Below, one piece after another: positions 12,561 to 23,955 of a stretch of DNA of 49,815 nt. Each line of letters begins with the position of its first letter. Position 1 is the first letter of the stretch. The stretch is from NCBI GenBank assembly GCA_037447655.1, contig JBBHKE010000486.1, forward strand, positions 33,181-82,995, given 5' to 3'. The translations under genes and the position numbers were made by a program. The notes below the pieces were generated by a model, which had not been told where the DNA came from, did no database searches, and was given only the letters and a program-made list of their open reading frames with translations. The stretch comes from Zygnema cylindricum. Lineage: Eukaryota; Streptophyta; Zygnematophyceae; Zygnematales; Zygnemataceae.

Positions 12561-14980
12561 ACCGTATAAGTCCCATGCTGTTTCGTTCTTAAATTGTTTA
12601 ATACTCATGTAAATATATGACAATATACTGTCTTTGCGCATGACATTTAGACTAGCCCAGACAAAGTCTTGAAATCAAACATGATGCTTTCGAGAACTAG
12701 CGTGGACTGTGCATGCATCTGCAACATAAAGAGACAAATATCGTACGCGGTCACGCTTTGGTATATAAAAAAAATGTTCGAATCATTTAAATATACTTTC
12801 ATTTTTTTTTGAAATTAACAACATTTCATAGCAACATCATTGCACATAATAATGCAATAAATTTTTATTCATGTCCACGAATAGTATATTAATCTATGAG
12901 ATATATATCTGGTCGCATAGTTGAATTGCGTCTTTAGAAATAATGTGGATTTTTAAGATACGCCATTTTACAATTTATTCGACAAGTCAAAGCGTACCTT
13001 ATCCAACGCTAATCTAAAACCGTGTCAAACGTGAATAGCCCCCAATATAAAAGTGATACACAAAAATTACAATTAAGAGGTATTTTGGATGTTCTTAAGT
13101 TGAAAGAAAATATGTTCATTTAGTGTCGACTTACAACATCATGGTTTTTGTCGAAATAGTCCTCTATGAACACCTTTATTCCAAATTGTTTCAAAACTTA
13201 AGCTTTTGATATACGCATGAGCTTTCACATAACGTCGTCCAAAAATTGTAACTTGTATATTTTTGATAGTTGAGTTAAAGATTTCATACAGGTTTAAAAA
13301 ATTGATAGCAACAAGATGTTAAGAGGTGAAATATCAGTAGGATTTGCCATTATTACTTAGAAAACTAACGTGTTATTGCATAAATAAGGCTACAAGGTTA
13401 GTCATACGCTTCAATTACTAAGGTGGAAAATACAAGTTCGTGATGTGTTCCTACATTGAAAAGTAGTGGGTTTACAATATGAGTAATTTGTGTGCATAAA
13501 AAAGAAAAAAAAGGGAACATGCAATATACATGAAGTATGTGGAAAGACCATGCACACTTAATAACGGTGGCAGAAAACGTCACCTATTGTCTCAACATTC
13601 CAACATAATATGGCATCGATTTTGACGCCAACAGGCGGCAAGATTTTAGCTAACAATATATTTGAACAATGTTTTTCCCTATGCGATTGTTACATTTATG
13701 GAGAGCAAGCGTTGTCTGCTCGTCATATAGAACTCAAAAGATTAAATTAAGAAAAGATTGACCCCCATTTTTTCCTAAACACAATTCCGTTTCTCTAAAA
13801 ATTTCCGCCAGGGTGCCCATTCAACTATCTACCTATTGACGTGCCACTGAATCCTATAAATTAATCCAACTTCTTTGACGACCCATAATCAATGGATTCT
13901 ACACATACGGTAAAACCAACCATATAACACGCATATCCTGTGGGCATGCTATTTTGAACATGAAAACTGTGATTGGCTCACAAGTTACAAAAAAGACCTG
14001 AAGATCTAGAAACCTTTCTTAGACGGGGAAAATGTTTGAAGCAAACTAGTTGGGATGTCAAAATTCCTTTTAAACCTCAACGAGACTTCAAAAATTAAAA
14101 GCGCATGTAATCTCTTCACATAGATCGGATTTCTAGTACTAAAGTGTATAGGCGTTTGGAATTTGAGAGAAATGAGAATAAAGGAAACAACAAGACAGGT
14201 TCCTCTTTCCTCTGAAGCTCCATTGTGCCACCAAACGTCACAAAGACATGACATGACACACGACAACATGTAGGCTGCTATTTGGCTCGCACCGCCGCCA
14301 TTCAAAGCGCGCCATCCACGTCAGCCTTGGCGCCAAAATCTGCGCCACCGCCCATATCAGCTCCAAGGATAATCAATATCTATTCGAGGACGAAAAAAAC
14401 TACATAATTCTATTTGCACTCGCCATGTGTCACGTCACGGGTAGTTTCAGCGAACCAATCGGGGACTTACAAAGTTCAAACTGCACGCATGTACGGTAGG
14501 CCGTACGGCAGTCCGCTCTTCGCGCCGTCCGCTACATCAGGCAGCCGACAAACTACCGGCTGCGGCCGACAAGGCAGGCCTATCCGTACAACCCATTTTT
14601 CGGCGCGCAAACAGCCGCCAGCGCCACCTCGCCATCCGCGCGGAACACCGGCTCCACACTTTGTCGTGTAGCGAGGACTAACAAAGATCGTGAGCGCGCC
14701 GAAAAAAGTGTGACGCATGTCACGCCCGGTGAAGCATGGTACAAAAGGAAAATCTTGCGCTCTGCACAGCACCACCTCCCGCTTTCCTCTCCGCTTGGAC
14801 TCCTCTCTCCCTCGTCTCTGCCGCCTTCTTCCACCAACTTATTTTCTGAATTCCTGCTCACCTGCTTCTCCCAGCTGAAGCATTTCCTCCTCTTTCCTTC
14901 GCCTTCTCTGCCCATTCCCCTCTCTCTCCTGCTGTCTCTTCCCCTCCGCTCTCTCCGTCGCCCTCCGCTTCCTTTCTCGA

Positions 14981-16166
14981 ATGGCTCTAGCAGTGGCTCT
15001 GGCGGCGGCCTTGGCGGTCCTCGCGGCTCCCCATGGCTGCCACGGGCGCGGCCTCCCGGCCGCCTCCCGCCTCAGCAGCAGTAATGCGCTCGTGGGCCCC
15101 ACCGTCCCCGCCATGGTCTTCGATGCCGGAAATCCCGCCAGCGTCAGCATAGCGGGCTCCGGCCTCGCGATCGCCCTCACACGCACGGCCAGTGAGTGCC
15201 CGCCACCTGGCACCACAATGCTATGTTAAATCTTGAAGTAGACGTGGGAAAATACGCGTGTCGGTGACTCTGATTGCTTCGAGGAAATGATTTCCTTTTT
15301 CTTGTTTTTTATTTTGACCGGAAACTCGTCTCTTTTTATTTTTGTTCGTACGTGTGACTTGGGTTTTCTGACGTGGCTGTCTGTGTCGGTCCAGCTGCGA
15401 GGACGCGCACCAGTCTGCGGTATCCAGCTGGCACGACCTTCTCTGCGCGGGCCAAGTGTCCTGCCGGGGACACCAGCGGCCTCGTCTCCTCGCTCTACCT
15501 GTCCTCGCTGGAGGGCAGCAAGACGCAGGACGAGATCGACTTCGAATGGCTGGGGAACAGCAAGACCTCCGTGCAACTCAACTACTATGTCAACGGGTGC
15601 GCCCCCGCCCGTGGAAATGCACTCTAAGAGGCCATAGATACCCACGCAGCTACGGTGTCGTGATTATTTTTTTGTCGCAGCCGTTTTCTGTTCAATATCT
15701 GATCCGCGGATTCGTTGCTGGCTGCAGAGTGGGAGGACATGAGAAAATTGTGGCGCTCGGATTCGACTGCTCGGCCGATTTCCACACATACACTGTCTAT
15801 TACGGCGCCGATAAAATCATGTAAGGATCGCTTTTCCCCTCTGCCCTTCTCTTCCTTGCTGCTCCTGTTGTCCAATCTGCCACAGAGCCCGTGTCCCCTG
15901 CTCCCCGTGTGTGCTGACGTGGCGTGTCTCTCTGTCCCCGGGTCCCTCTGGGGCGCTGTCTGGCCCCTGGCAGCTGGTGGATCGACGGGGTGCAGGTGCA
16001 CCAGGTGGCGGCAGCTGCCGGGCAACCCTTCCCGGCGCAGCCGGTGTACTTCTACCAGAGCGTTTGGGACGCCTCCGCCATCAACGGCGGGACGTGGGCG
16101 GGCACTGCCAAGTGGACAGAGCCCTCCTACACCGTCCAGTACCTGGACTTCACCGTGCAGCAGTAG
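14981..16166 (+). CDS. GH16 xyloglucanase/XTH-like glycoside hydrolase, copy B
   Basis: Exons are 14981-15191, 15395-15596, 15728-15820 and 15974-16166 (699 nt with stop, 232 residues), all GT-AG. Domain order is as in copy A: signal peptide, DEIDFEWLGN at 116-125, FHTYTVYYGADKI, WWIDGV, C-terminal WTEPSYTVQYLDF. Residue 9 is Ala (Val in A and C); residues 40 and 77 are Pro and Ser as in C. Exon 3 must use the acceptor at 15727; an earlier CAG at 15680 brings in a stop. AATAAA occurs at 16268 and 16286. The CT-rich leader and a TACAAAAGG TATA-like stretch about 240 bp upstream are shared with A and C. Introns 2 and 3 match A and C, but intron 1 is clearly diverged. Confidence 0.9.
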
Positions 16167-16347
16167 GGGGGAGGGGCAGAAGCCGCTAAAAATTGAAGTT
16201 GTAAACGTGGAAAAGTGCGAAATGTGGTCGTTCAGAGACTCTTTCAGACAGTTTCTGTAGGTTGCAGAATAAACGGTTTAGATGAAATAAAGTTTTGTGG
16301 AATAAGGTATGCCCTTGCAGCCGTAGATTTCACTAGCGTAGTTATTT

Positions 16348-16386
16348 CAACTATTCTTCTTCCGTAATGTGGCGGAAGAATAGTTG
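16348..16386 (+). other. Conserved hairpin 3' of GH16 copy B
   Basis: The same hairpin as at 7161-7199 (inverted) and 22610-22648, located 182 bases after the stop and 57 bases after the second AATAAA. It could lie in the 3' UTR or just beyond the cleavage site. Confidence 0.7.
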
Positions 16387-17046
16387 CAAATAAGCATAGG
16401 AGGCATGCTCAGAGGCGGATGCAGCCCTATTTATGTTCCGGAAATGTGGAGTTGCAGCATGTCTGCAATCTGTTTAATTCAAATTTTCAAGCTCTTTATT
16501 TTGGATAACTGAGATTTTTTTTATCCATGTTGAGTGCATGTAAAACCACTTTTTTATTATCTGTCTCCTTTATGAGATAGTCTTTTATGTTAATTGATGA
16601 AACACTATCATTGTGAATATGGTTAATGATGCGATCAACAATTTTGAATCTATGCACTTCCAAGAACATTGGAATTTATTCCTCTGACTATGATTGCACT
16701 GTTTTCCTAAAATCTTCTGAAAAGAGTCTTTAGGTTACACTTGAAAAAAGCGGTGCGAAATGAGAGGCGAGCTCCAGTTTTAGTTGTATATAGTTATTAA
16801 TATTACAGCCATAATGTTATTAAACGCGTTGTGTATCATACTAATGTAATTATTTGGTTGTATGCACCGATCTCCAGTTAACCAACACAAATTGTATTCG
16901 TTATGTCATTTTCAGCATGAAAATTCTCAGTTCTTTATCTTCTATATTTTAACTCATGGTAAGATACGTTTGCTGACGAGAAAAAAAGGAAGATTTTCTT
17001 CTCTTGTCAGTGGATATGGAATGCTGATAATCCACGGAGCAGTAGA

Positions 17047-17518
17047 ATGTGTGGAAATGTGTGGGAATTTTTAGAAATGTGTGGGAATGTGTGAAAAATG
17101 TGTGGAAATGTGTGGGAATGTGTGGTAATGTGTCAGTGGAGATGTGTGCAAATGTGTGGGAATGTCACATTTCCACATATTTCCACATATTTCCACACAT
17201 TCTCCCATATTCCCACACATTTCCACAAATTCTTACACATTCACACACATTTCCACAAATTCCCACACATTCCCACACATTTCGACACATTTCCACACAC
17301 TGCCACACATTTCCACACAATTCCACACATTTCCACAAAATTCCACACATTTCCATTCTACAACTCTCTACACATTCCCACACATTCCCACACATTCCCA
17401 CACATTCCCACACATTTCCTCACATTTCCACACATTTCCACACGTTTTCACACATTCCCACACGTTTCTAACATTCCCACACTTTTCCACACTTTTCAAC
17501 AAATTTCCACAAATTCCA
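17047..17518. repeat. Inverted 10-bp minisatellite (TGTGGGAATG / CATTCCCACA)
   Basis: 17047-17165 is a tandem array of roughly 10-bp units of the form TGTGGAAATG/TGTGGGAATG. At about 17165 the strand flips and 17166-17518 continues the complementary unit CATTTCCACA/CATTCCCACA some 35 times. The two arms could pair. It is absent from the 3' flanks of A and C. The His/Phe/Pro/Thr-repeat reading frames here are artefacts. Confidence 0.92.
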
Positions 17519-18612
17519 TGGCACTCGATTTTTTTCTATTCTTCGTTTTTAAGTTGTGGATTCTCCGGCTTTGTATTCTCTTTCCTGTACTATTTCGTTC
17601 TTGCGGTTTCTTTTTCTTTTTTCTTTTACCAAGGCAATGATCAAACATCTGTTTGCTATTGGCAAGAAGCGGAAGTCGACTTTTAGTCGTTGTATTTCAC
17701 AGGCGAAAGCATGTCTTGCCTTTTCCCTTCAATTGTAGCAAGAAACGAGTTTTTACGAAAACTCATAAAAGCATAAAAACCAGGGTTTTAAGAAAGACAT
17801 TACTGTTAGCTATGTTTTTTAAACAATGTATTTTATCATACAGCGGCCAATGTGTGTAGTGCTGAATTTTATTGGGAGTGCAGTGTGAGGAAATCTCTTA
17901 CCCGATTCGGCCACACTAGTTGTAGTTGGCCGACTCAATACGGATTATGCTAAAAATGGTACAGAAATACAATAATATGACACAGCCCAAAATAAATGTG
18001 GAGAGCTGTGGACTGTCTTTCCACCAAAACAATCATTTTTCCAGCACATGTCCGGTGACAACATTTAATGCGAGCCAACTTTTCTGGTTGGGTGAAAATT
18101 TGAGCTTTTCACACTACATAGCGTGTCCACACAAATAATCCGGCTATAAGCATCATGTTTGGTTTCAAAACTTTGTGTGGGCTAGTCTAAATCTCCTGTT
18201 CGGAGAGAGTTTATTTTCATTTTCTGTACACGTGTAATCTACAAGTTAGAAAGTATAATTAAACAGCCAACAAAGTGTGTTGCTTATATGGTAACAATGT
18301 GCCTCTATTTGAAGCATACTTGTGGACAACGGGTGATGTGGCGTTGTTGAAAAAAGGGTTTTTGAACTAATTTATGATTTATTTTACATCAGATAGCGTG
18401 GCCTAAATTCACACATAAATGCACCTTAACATATGTCATGAACTCTGGGGGCTACCATTTCCATTATGATCCTACATCATAGTTTAGTGCGGTTACGATT
18501 TCCGGTCAAACTCCAACAAAAACCTGAATCGGCACCAATGTTGGATATTAACCTTAATACTCAAGGTCGCAAGTGTGTTAAAACACAAATCTGAATTTGG
18601 CTATGTTTATAC

Positions 18613-19085
18613 TATAGGAGTAGGATTATTGGACGCCATAGTAAAAGACAAAAGAGTCAAAACATTTGGGAATTGTGTGATCGAGTGATAATTCTATTAT
18701 GAAACCAGATCCTTTTATACAAAGTGACAAATTGCTAATTACTGTGGATAGTATTGTACTACGCTACACAAAGTAGATTTGGGCGGCTACACAAAGACCA
18801 AATCTATTAGACAAGTTTGACCAACGAAAGGAAAAATGAAGAATAAGACCAAAAGTACAATTACGAGTCCGCACTTGAATAAGTGGAGTACGGTCTTGTT
18901 CACGTAGGACAAAAGAGACTAAAGTGGACGAGACCGCACTTGAATAAGTGGAGTACGGTCATGTGGGCTTAGGACGAAAAAAACTAAAGTGGACAACGCA
19001 CTAATAAGTGGAGTACGGTCAAGTTGACTTAGGACAAAAACGTGAAAGTGGACGTACGTATTCAGGAGAGAAAAACAGTACGGAA
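18613..19085. repeat. Insertion in unit C with three 62-65 bp tandem repeats
   Basis: This stretch interrupts the alignment between the C and A upstream regions. It contains three repeats starting at 18871, 18936 and 18998, each with AATAAGTGGAGTACGGTC, then TAGGAC(A/G)AAAA and AAAGTGGAC. No terminal repeats were recognised. Confidence 0.8.
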
Positions 19086-21232
19086 ATTACCCTTAACATA
19101 TATGTACAGGCAAGCAAGTGAACCCCACTAGTTTTGGTTTCTCCGGTTTTATAATATAAAAGCATCGTTGGCTTGAGCCAGATTAACATTGAAATCTTAT
19201 AGTTTTTGTGTATACTTATAATGTTGGGACCATTCAAATATGTTTTATAAAATGATTGAAATTAGCGAGAATTCGTCGTTACTTCACGACAATCCTAATT
19301 GAGTTGATCATGCCCACGGGTAACAATTTAATTGCACACTATATTTAATCACACAGGTGAAATATGTTATCGGAAGAAAATGCCATGCCTTGGCATTTGA
19401 CGATTTATTCGACTAGCCATAACATAATTTATCTACAGTTAATTGAAAGTTGGGTCGTATATAAAAGGTATTAATATCCAAGTGCTTCACAACTATTAAA
19501 CCTAGGATGCTGTTTGGATACTTGGAAATAGGAATGGAATACTGGCCGTTAATTACTATTCAACGACACCATGGTTATCGGCGAATTAGTCATATGAACA
19601 TCTATATTGCACATTGTTTGAAAATTTAAACTTTTGAAATACAAATGAGCCAATCTTAGTCCTTTTAAGCCACATGTTCGGAAAAATGTTATCCAAATTT
19701 GCAAGTTGTATATTGTTGGCAATTTGAGTTAATGATTAGAGAAATTGATAGCAACAAGGTGATAGATCAATAGCCTTTGCTGTTACTTTCTAGAATAGTG
19801 ACCCGCTAATCAGGGTTAGTCGTAATGCTTTAAACAATAGGGTGTACATGATGTCCTCCATAATTCAAAAGTAGTGTGTTTACAATATGGGTCTTTTTTG
19901 AAAGCAAATCATGATACAAAAATAGATATACAACATGCATGCAGTTGGTTGGTACAGCGTACGCTCCTCGTAGTTCACGTACAAAGACGTCATCAATCGA
20001 CCTATTTTGACACCCATTCGCATCCCTTCTTATTGATGTGCCATTGAATCCTATATTTTATCCTAATTTACAGCCCATACTGCGTGGGTATTGTGCATGT
20101 TGTAAAATCTACCGTATGGAATGCATTATGGGCTTATAATTTTGGCCATCAAAAACGATTATTTGCTAACAAGTTACGAAATAGACTTGAATAGCTTGAA
20201 ATTTCTCAGAGGGGGGAAATGCTCGATGCAAACTAATAAAATTTCGTGAAATAGGAGTTCGATGCAAACTAAAAAAAAATCGTGAAATCGAAGGAATGCC
20301 GCCTTATCTTTGAAATTTTAACAAAACTTTGCAAGTTAATTCCACATGTTGTCGCCAAGAAAGGAAAGGCGTCACATAAAGCGGTATCCCGGCATTAAAA
20401 GTGTAGAAGCGTTGAATTTAGAGAGAGCGAACAGGATAAGAAACAACAAGACAGGTTCCTCTTTCACTTTGCAGCTCCATTGTGCCACCAAAGGTCATAA
20501 AGACATGACATGACACGTGTGAGCATGTGAGCTGTTATCTGGCTCGCACTGCCCGGCAGTTAGAGCGCGCCGTTCATGTCACCGTCGGCGCCAAAATGTA
20601 CGCCGCCGACATATCAGCTCAAGGATAGAACGCCTCAATTTCTATTCGTCAAAACATCAATTCTATTTGCACTCGCCATGTGTCACGTCACGGGTAGTTT
20701 CAGCGAACCAACCGGGGACTTACAAAGTTCAAACTGCACGCATGTACGGTAGGCCGTACGGCAGTCCGCTCTTCGCGCCGTCCGCTACATCAGGCAGCCG
20801 ACAAACTACCGGCTGCGGCCGACAAGGCAGGCCTATCCGTACAACCCATTTTTCGGCGCGCAAACAGCCGCCAGCGCCACCTCGCCATCCGCGCGGAACA
20901 CCGGCTCCACGCTTTGTCGTGTAGCGCGGACTAACAAGATCATAAGCGCGCCGAAAAAAGTGTGACGTACGTCACGCCTGGGGAAGCAGGGTACAAAAGG
21001 AAAACCTTGCGCTCTGCACAGCACCACCTCCCGCTTTCCTCTCCGCTCGGACTCCTCTCTCCCTCGTCTTTGCCGCCTTCTTCCACCAACTTATTTTCTG
21101 AATTCCTGCTCACCTGCTTCTCCCAGCTGAAGCATTTCCTCCTCTTTCCTTCGCCTTCTCTGCCCATTCCCCTCTCTCTCCTGCTGTCTCTTCCCCTCCG
21201 CTCTCTCCGTCGCCCTCCGCTTCCTTTCTCGA

Positions 21233-22428
21233 ATGGCTCTAGCAGTGGCTCTGGCGGTGGCCTTGGCGGTCCTCGCGGCTCCCCATGGCTGCCACGGGCG
21301 CGGCCTCCCGGCCGCCTCCCGCCTCAGCAGCAGTAATGCGCTCGTGGGCCCCACCGTCCCCGCCATGGTCTTCGATGCCGGAAATCCCGCCAGCGTCAGC
21401 ATAGCGGGCTCCGGCCTCGCGATCGCCCTCACACGCACGGCCAGTGAGTGCCCGCCACCTGGCATCACAATGCTTAATTTTAATTTTTAAAGTAGACATG
21501 GGAAAAGACTCGTGGCGGTGACGCCGATTGTTACGGGGAAATGTTTCCCCTTTCCCGTTCATTCATTTTTTTAATTTTGACGGGAAACTTGTTTTTTTTA
21601 TTTTTGTTGCAATTTTTGACTTGGGTTTTCTGACGTGGCTGTCTGTGTCGGTCCAGCTGCGAGGACGCGCACCAGTCTGCGGTATCCAGCTGGCACGACC
21701 TTCTCTGCGCGGGCCAAGTGTCCTGCCGGGGACACCAGCGGCCTCGTCTCCTCGCTCTACCTGTCCTCGCTGGAGGGCAGCAAGACGCAGGACGAGATCG
21801 ACTTCGAATGGCTGGGGAACAGCAAGACCTCCGTGCAACTCAACTACTATGTCAACGGGTGCGCCCCCGCCCGTGGAAATGCACTCTAAGAGGCCATAGA
21901 TACCCACGCAGCTACGGTGTCGTGATTATTTTTTTGTCGCAGCCGTTTTCTGTTCAATATCTGATCCGCGGATTCGTTGCTGGCTGCAGAGTGGGAGGAC
22001 ATGAGAAAATTGTGGCGCTCGGATTCGACTGCTCGGCCGATTTCCACACATACACTGTCTATTACGGCGCCGATAAAATCATGTAAGGATCGCTTTTCCC
22101 CTCTGCCCTTCTCTTCCTTGCTGCTCCTGTTGTCCAATCTGCCACAGAGCCCGTGTCCCCTGCTCCCCGTGTGTGCTGACGTGGCGTGTCTCTCTGTCCC
22201 CGGGTCCCTCTGGGGCGCTGTCTGGCCCCTGGCAGCTGGTGGATCGACGGGGTGCAGGTGCACCAGGTGGCAGCAGCTGCTGGGCAACCCTTCCCGGCGC
22301 AGCCGGTGTACTTCTACCAGAGCGTTTGGGACGCCTCCGCCATCAACGGCGGGACGTGGGCGGGCACTGCCAAGTGGACAGAGCCCTCCTACACCGTCCA
22401 GTACCTGGACTTCACCGTGCAGCAGTAG
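21233..22428 (+). CDS. GH16 xyloglucanase/XTH-like glycoside hydrolase, copy C
   Basis: Exons are 21233-21443, 21657-21858, 21990-22082 and 22236-22428, with the same phases and 232-residue product as A and B. DEIDFEWLGN is at 116-125 with E117, D119 and E121 intact. Val at 9, Pro at 40, Ser at 77. Exon 4 has silent changes near 22272-22282 absent from A and B. No frameshift or stop, so all three copies look functional. Secreted wall-glucan hydrolase or transglycosylase is the inferred role. The family is GH16 with confidence; the exact subfamily (XTH, EG16-like or licheninase-like) is not decided, because the protein ends near where classical XTHs begin their C-terminal extension. Confidence 0.9.
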
Positions 22429-22609
22429 GGGGGAGGGGCAGAAGCCGCTAAAAATTGAAGTTGTAAACGTGGAAAAGTGCGAAATGTGGTCGTTCAGAGA
22501 CTCTTTCAGACAGTTTCTGTAGGTTGCAGAATAAACGGTTTAGATGAAATAAAGTTTTGTGGAATAAGGTATGCCCTTGCAGCCGTAGATTTCACTAGCG
22601 TAGTTATTT

Positions 22610-22648
22610 CAATTATTCTTCTTTCGTAATGTGGCGGAAGAATAGTTG
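22610..22648 (+). other. Conserved hairpin 3' of GH16 copy C, two wobble-type changes
   Basis: Same stem-loop as in A and B, with two C-to-T changes in the 5' arm (CAATTATTCTTCTTTCG). Both convert C-G pairs to U-G wobble pairs on the gene's RNA strand, so pairing is kept. Confidence 0.65.
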
Positions 22649-23955
22649 CAAATAAGCGTAGGAGGCATGCTCAGTGGCGGATGCAACCCTATTTATGTTC
22701 TGGAAATGTGGATTTGCAACATGTCTGCAATCGATTTCATTCAAATTTTCAAACTATTCACTTTGGATAACTGACATTTTCTGATCGATGTTCTGCGCAT
22801 ATAAAACCACACTCTTTTTTCTTATCTGTTTCCTTTCGGTATTCTATGTTAAGGGATGAAGCCTTATTATTGAAAATATGGTTTATGATGCGAACATAAA
22901 TTTTGAATCTATGCACTCACAAGTACATGCCTCTGACCTTGATTGCACTCATTTATCCAAAGTTTTCTGAAAAGAGTTTAAGGTAGGACTTACAAATAGT
23001 GGTGCGAAAAGACAAACGAGCTCCAGTTATAGTTGTATGTAGTTATAGCATCACAGTGTTATAACTCGCGTTCTATATTATACCACTAAAGAGTTTCAAA
23101 TTCATTCTCCAGTAAAGCAACACAAACTGTCGGTATAATGTCAAGTTTTGCAGAAGATTTTTATTTACTGTACCGTTATTATCTCTGCTCAGGGTGAGAC
23201 ACGTTTGCTAAGGGGAAAAACAATAGACCCTCCGAATCTTCTTTTCATATTATCAGCACTCCAATTTTTTTCCTTCTTCTTTCGTAAGTTTGACTTCCCA
23301 GGGGTTTTTATTATCTTTCCTGTAACATTCCGTTTTTACATTTTTATGAGCTATGTTTTTTACCGAGCCAATGGTCAAATATTCAGTCAGTGTTGGGAAG
23401 AAGCGGGAGGCGAGTCTTAGTCGTTAGAGGTGAAAGGAAAACATGCGTGTTTTTTTCTTCTGTCTTGCTTCTATTGTAGCAAGAAACGAATTTCTCTTTG
23501 GGGTCATTCTTAAAGCAATCCTAACAATGTTACCTAGGAAAGTTCATTTAAGCATAATAACCAAGGATTATTAAAAAGACATTAGAGTCAGCGATGCTTT
23601 TTAAACAGTGTGTTTTAACTCGCAGTGCCCAGTGTATGGTGTGAAATTTTCTCTTGTTTGCATTGTGGCGGAATCCCTTACCCAAGTTGGCCGAACTAGT
23701 TTGTAGTTGGCCAACTCAATACGGACCATGCTAAAATCGGTGCAAAATTACAATAATCTGACACAATCTGTGGCCCAAACTAACTCTGGAGAGCCGTGGA
23801 TTTCCTTTCTTCCAAAAAAATAATTTCTCTAACACATGTCCGATTGCGACAATTTATGCAGACAACCGTTTTCGGTTGATTGAAAAATTGATCTCTCCGT
23901 GTTAAGTAGCGTAGCCCACACTAATTATCCAATCCCTGCAACATTAGGTGGTCCA

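Larger units (their letters stand above)
5602..12715 (-). repeat. GH16 repeat unit A (inverted)
   Basis: Minus-oriented unit. The 3' flank (5602-7380), gene (7381-8569) and upstream region (8570-about 10940) align with unit C throughout; about 2.2 kb upstream is roughly 93-95% identical by eye. The end near 5602 (ACATTAGGTAGTCC, read on the minus strand) matches the C end at about 23954. The far end at 12650-12715 matches 18145-18195, the C end abutting B. 10985-12560 is an extra diverged copy of the upstream segment. No terminal inverted repeat or target duplication was found. Confidence 0.75.
12720..18135 (+). repeat. GH16 repeat unit B
   Basis: Plus-oriented unit, head to head with A about a centre near 12.72 kb. 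The upstream part (12760-14400) is the most diverged version. About 14400-16470 is almost identical to A and C. The 3' flank to about 18135 again diverges and contains the 17.0-17.5 kb minisatellite. The flank near 17820-18130 still aligns with 5640-6250 (inverted) and 23590-23930. Confidence 0.7.
18140..23955 (+). repeat. GH16 repeat unit C
   Basis: Plus-oriented unit in tandem after B, with gene-to-gene spacing of 6252-6262 bp. Its upstream region (19090-21232) is the closest relative of the unit-A upstream region. Its 3' flank follows the A flank to ACATTAGGTGGTCC at about 23954, after which similarity stops. It carries a private insertion at about 18613-19085. Confidence 0.75.

Noticed and set aside
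15681-15727. Earlier acceptor for GH16 exon 3 (CAG at 15680)
   Set aside because: Using it in the required phase gives a stop within eight codons; the acceptor at 15727 continues the conserved GH16 fold.
17049-17686. His/Thr/Phe/Pro repeat proteins, three frames
   Set aside because: All frames stay open because the 10-bp unit lacks stops; this is a minisatellite.
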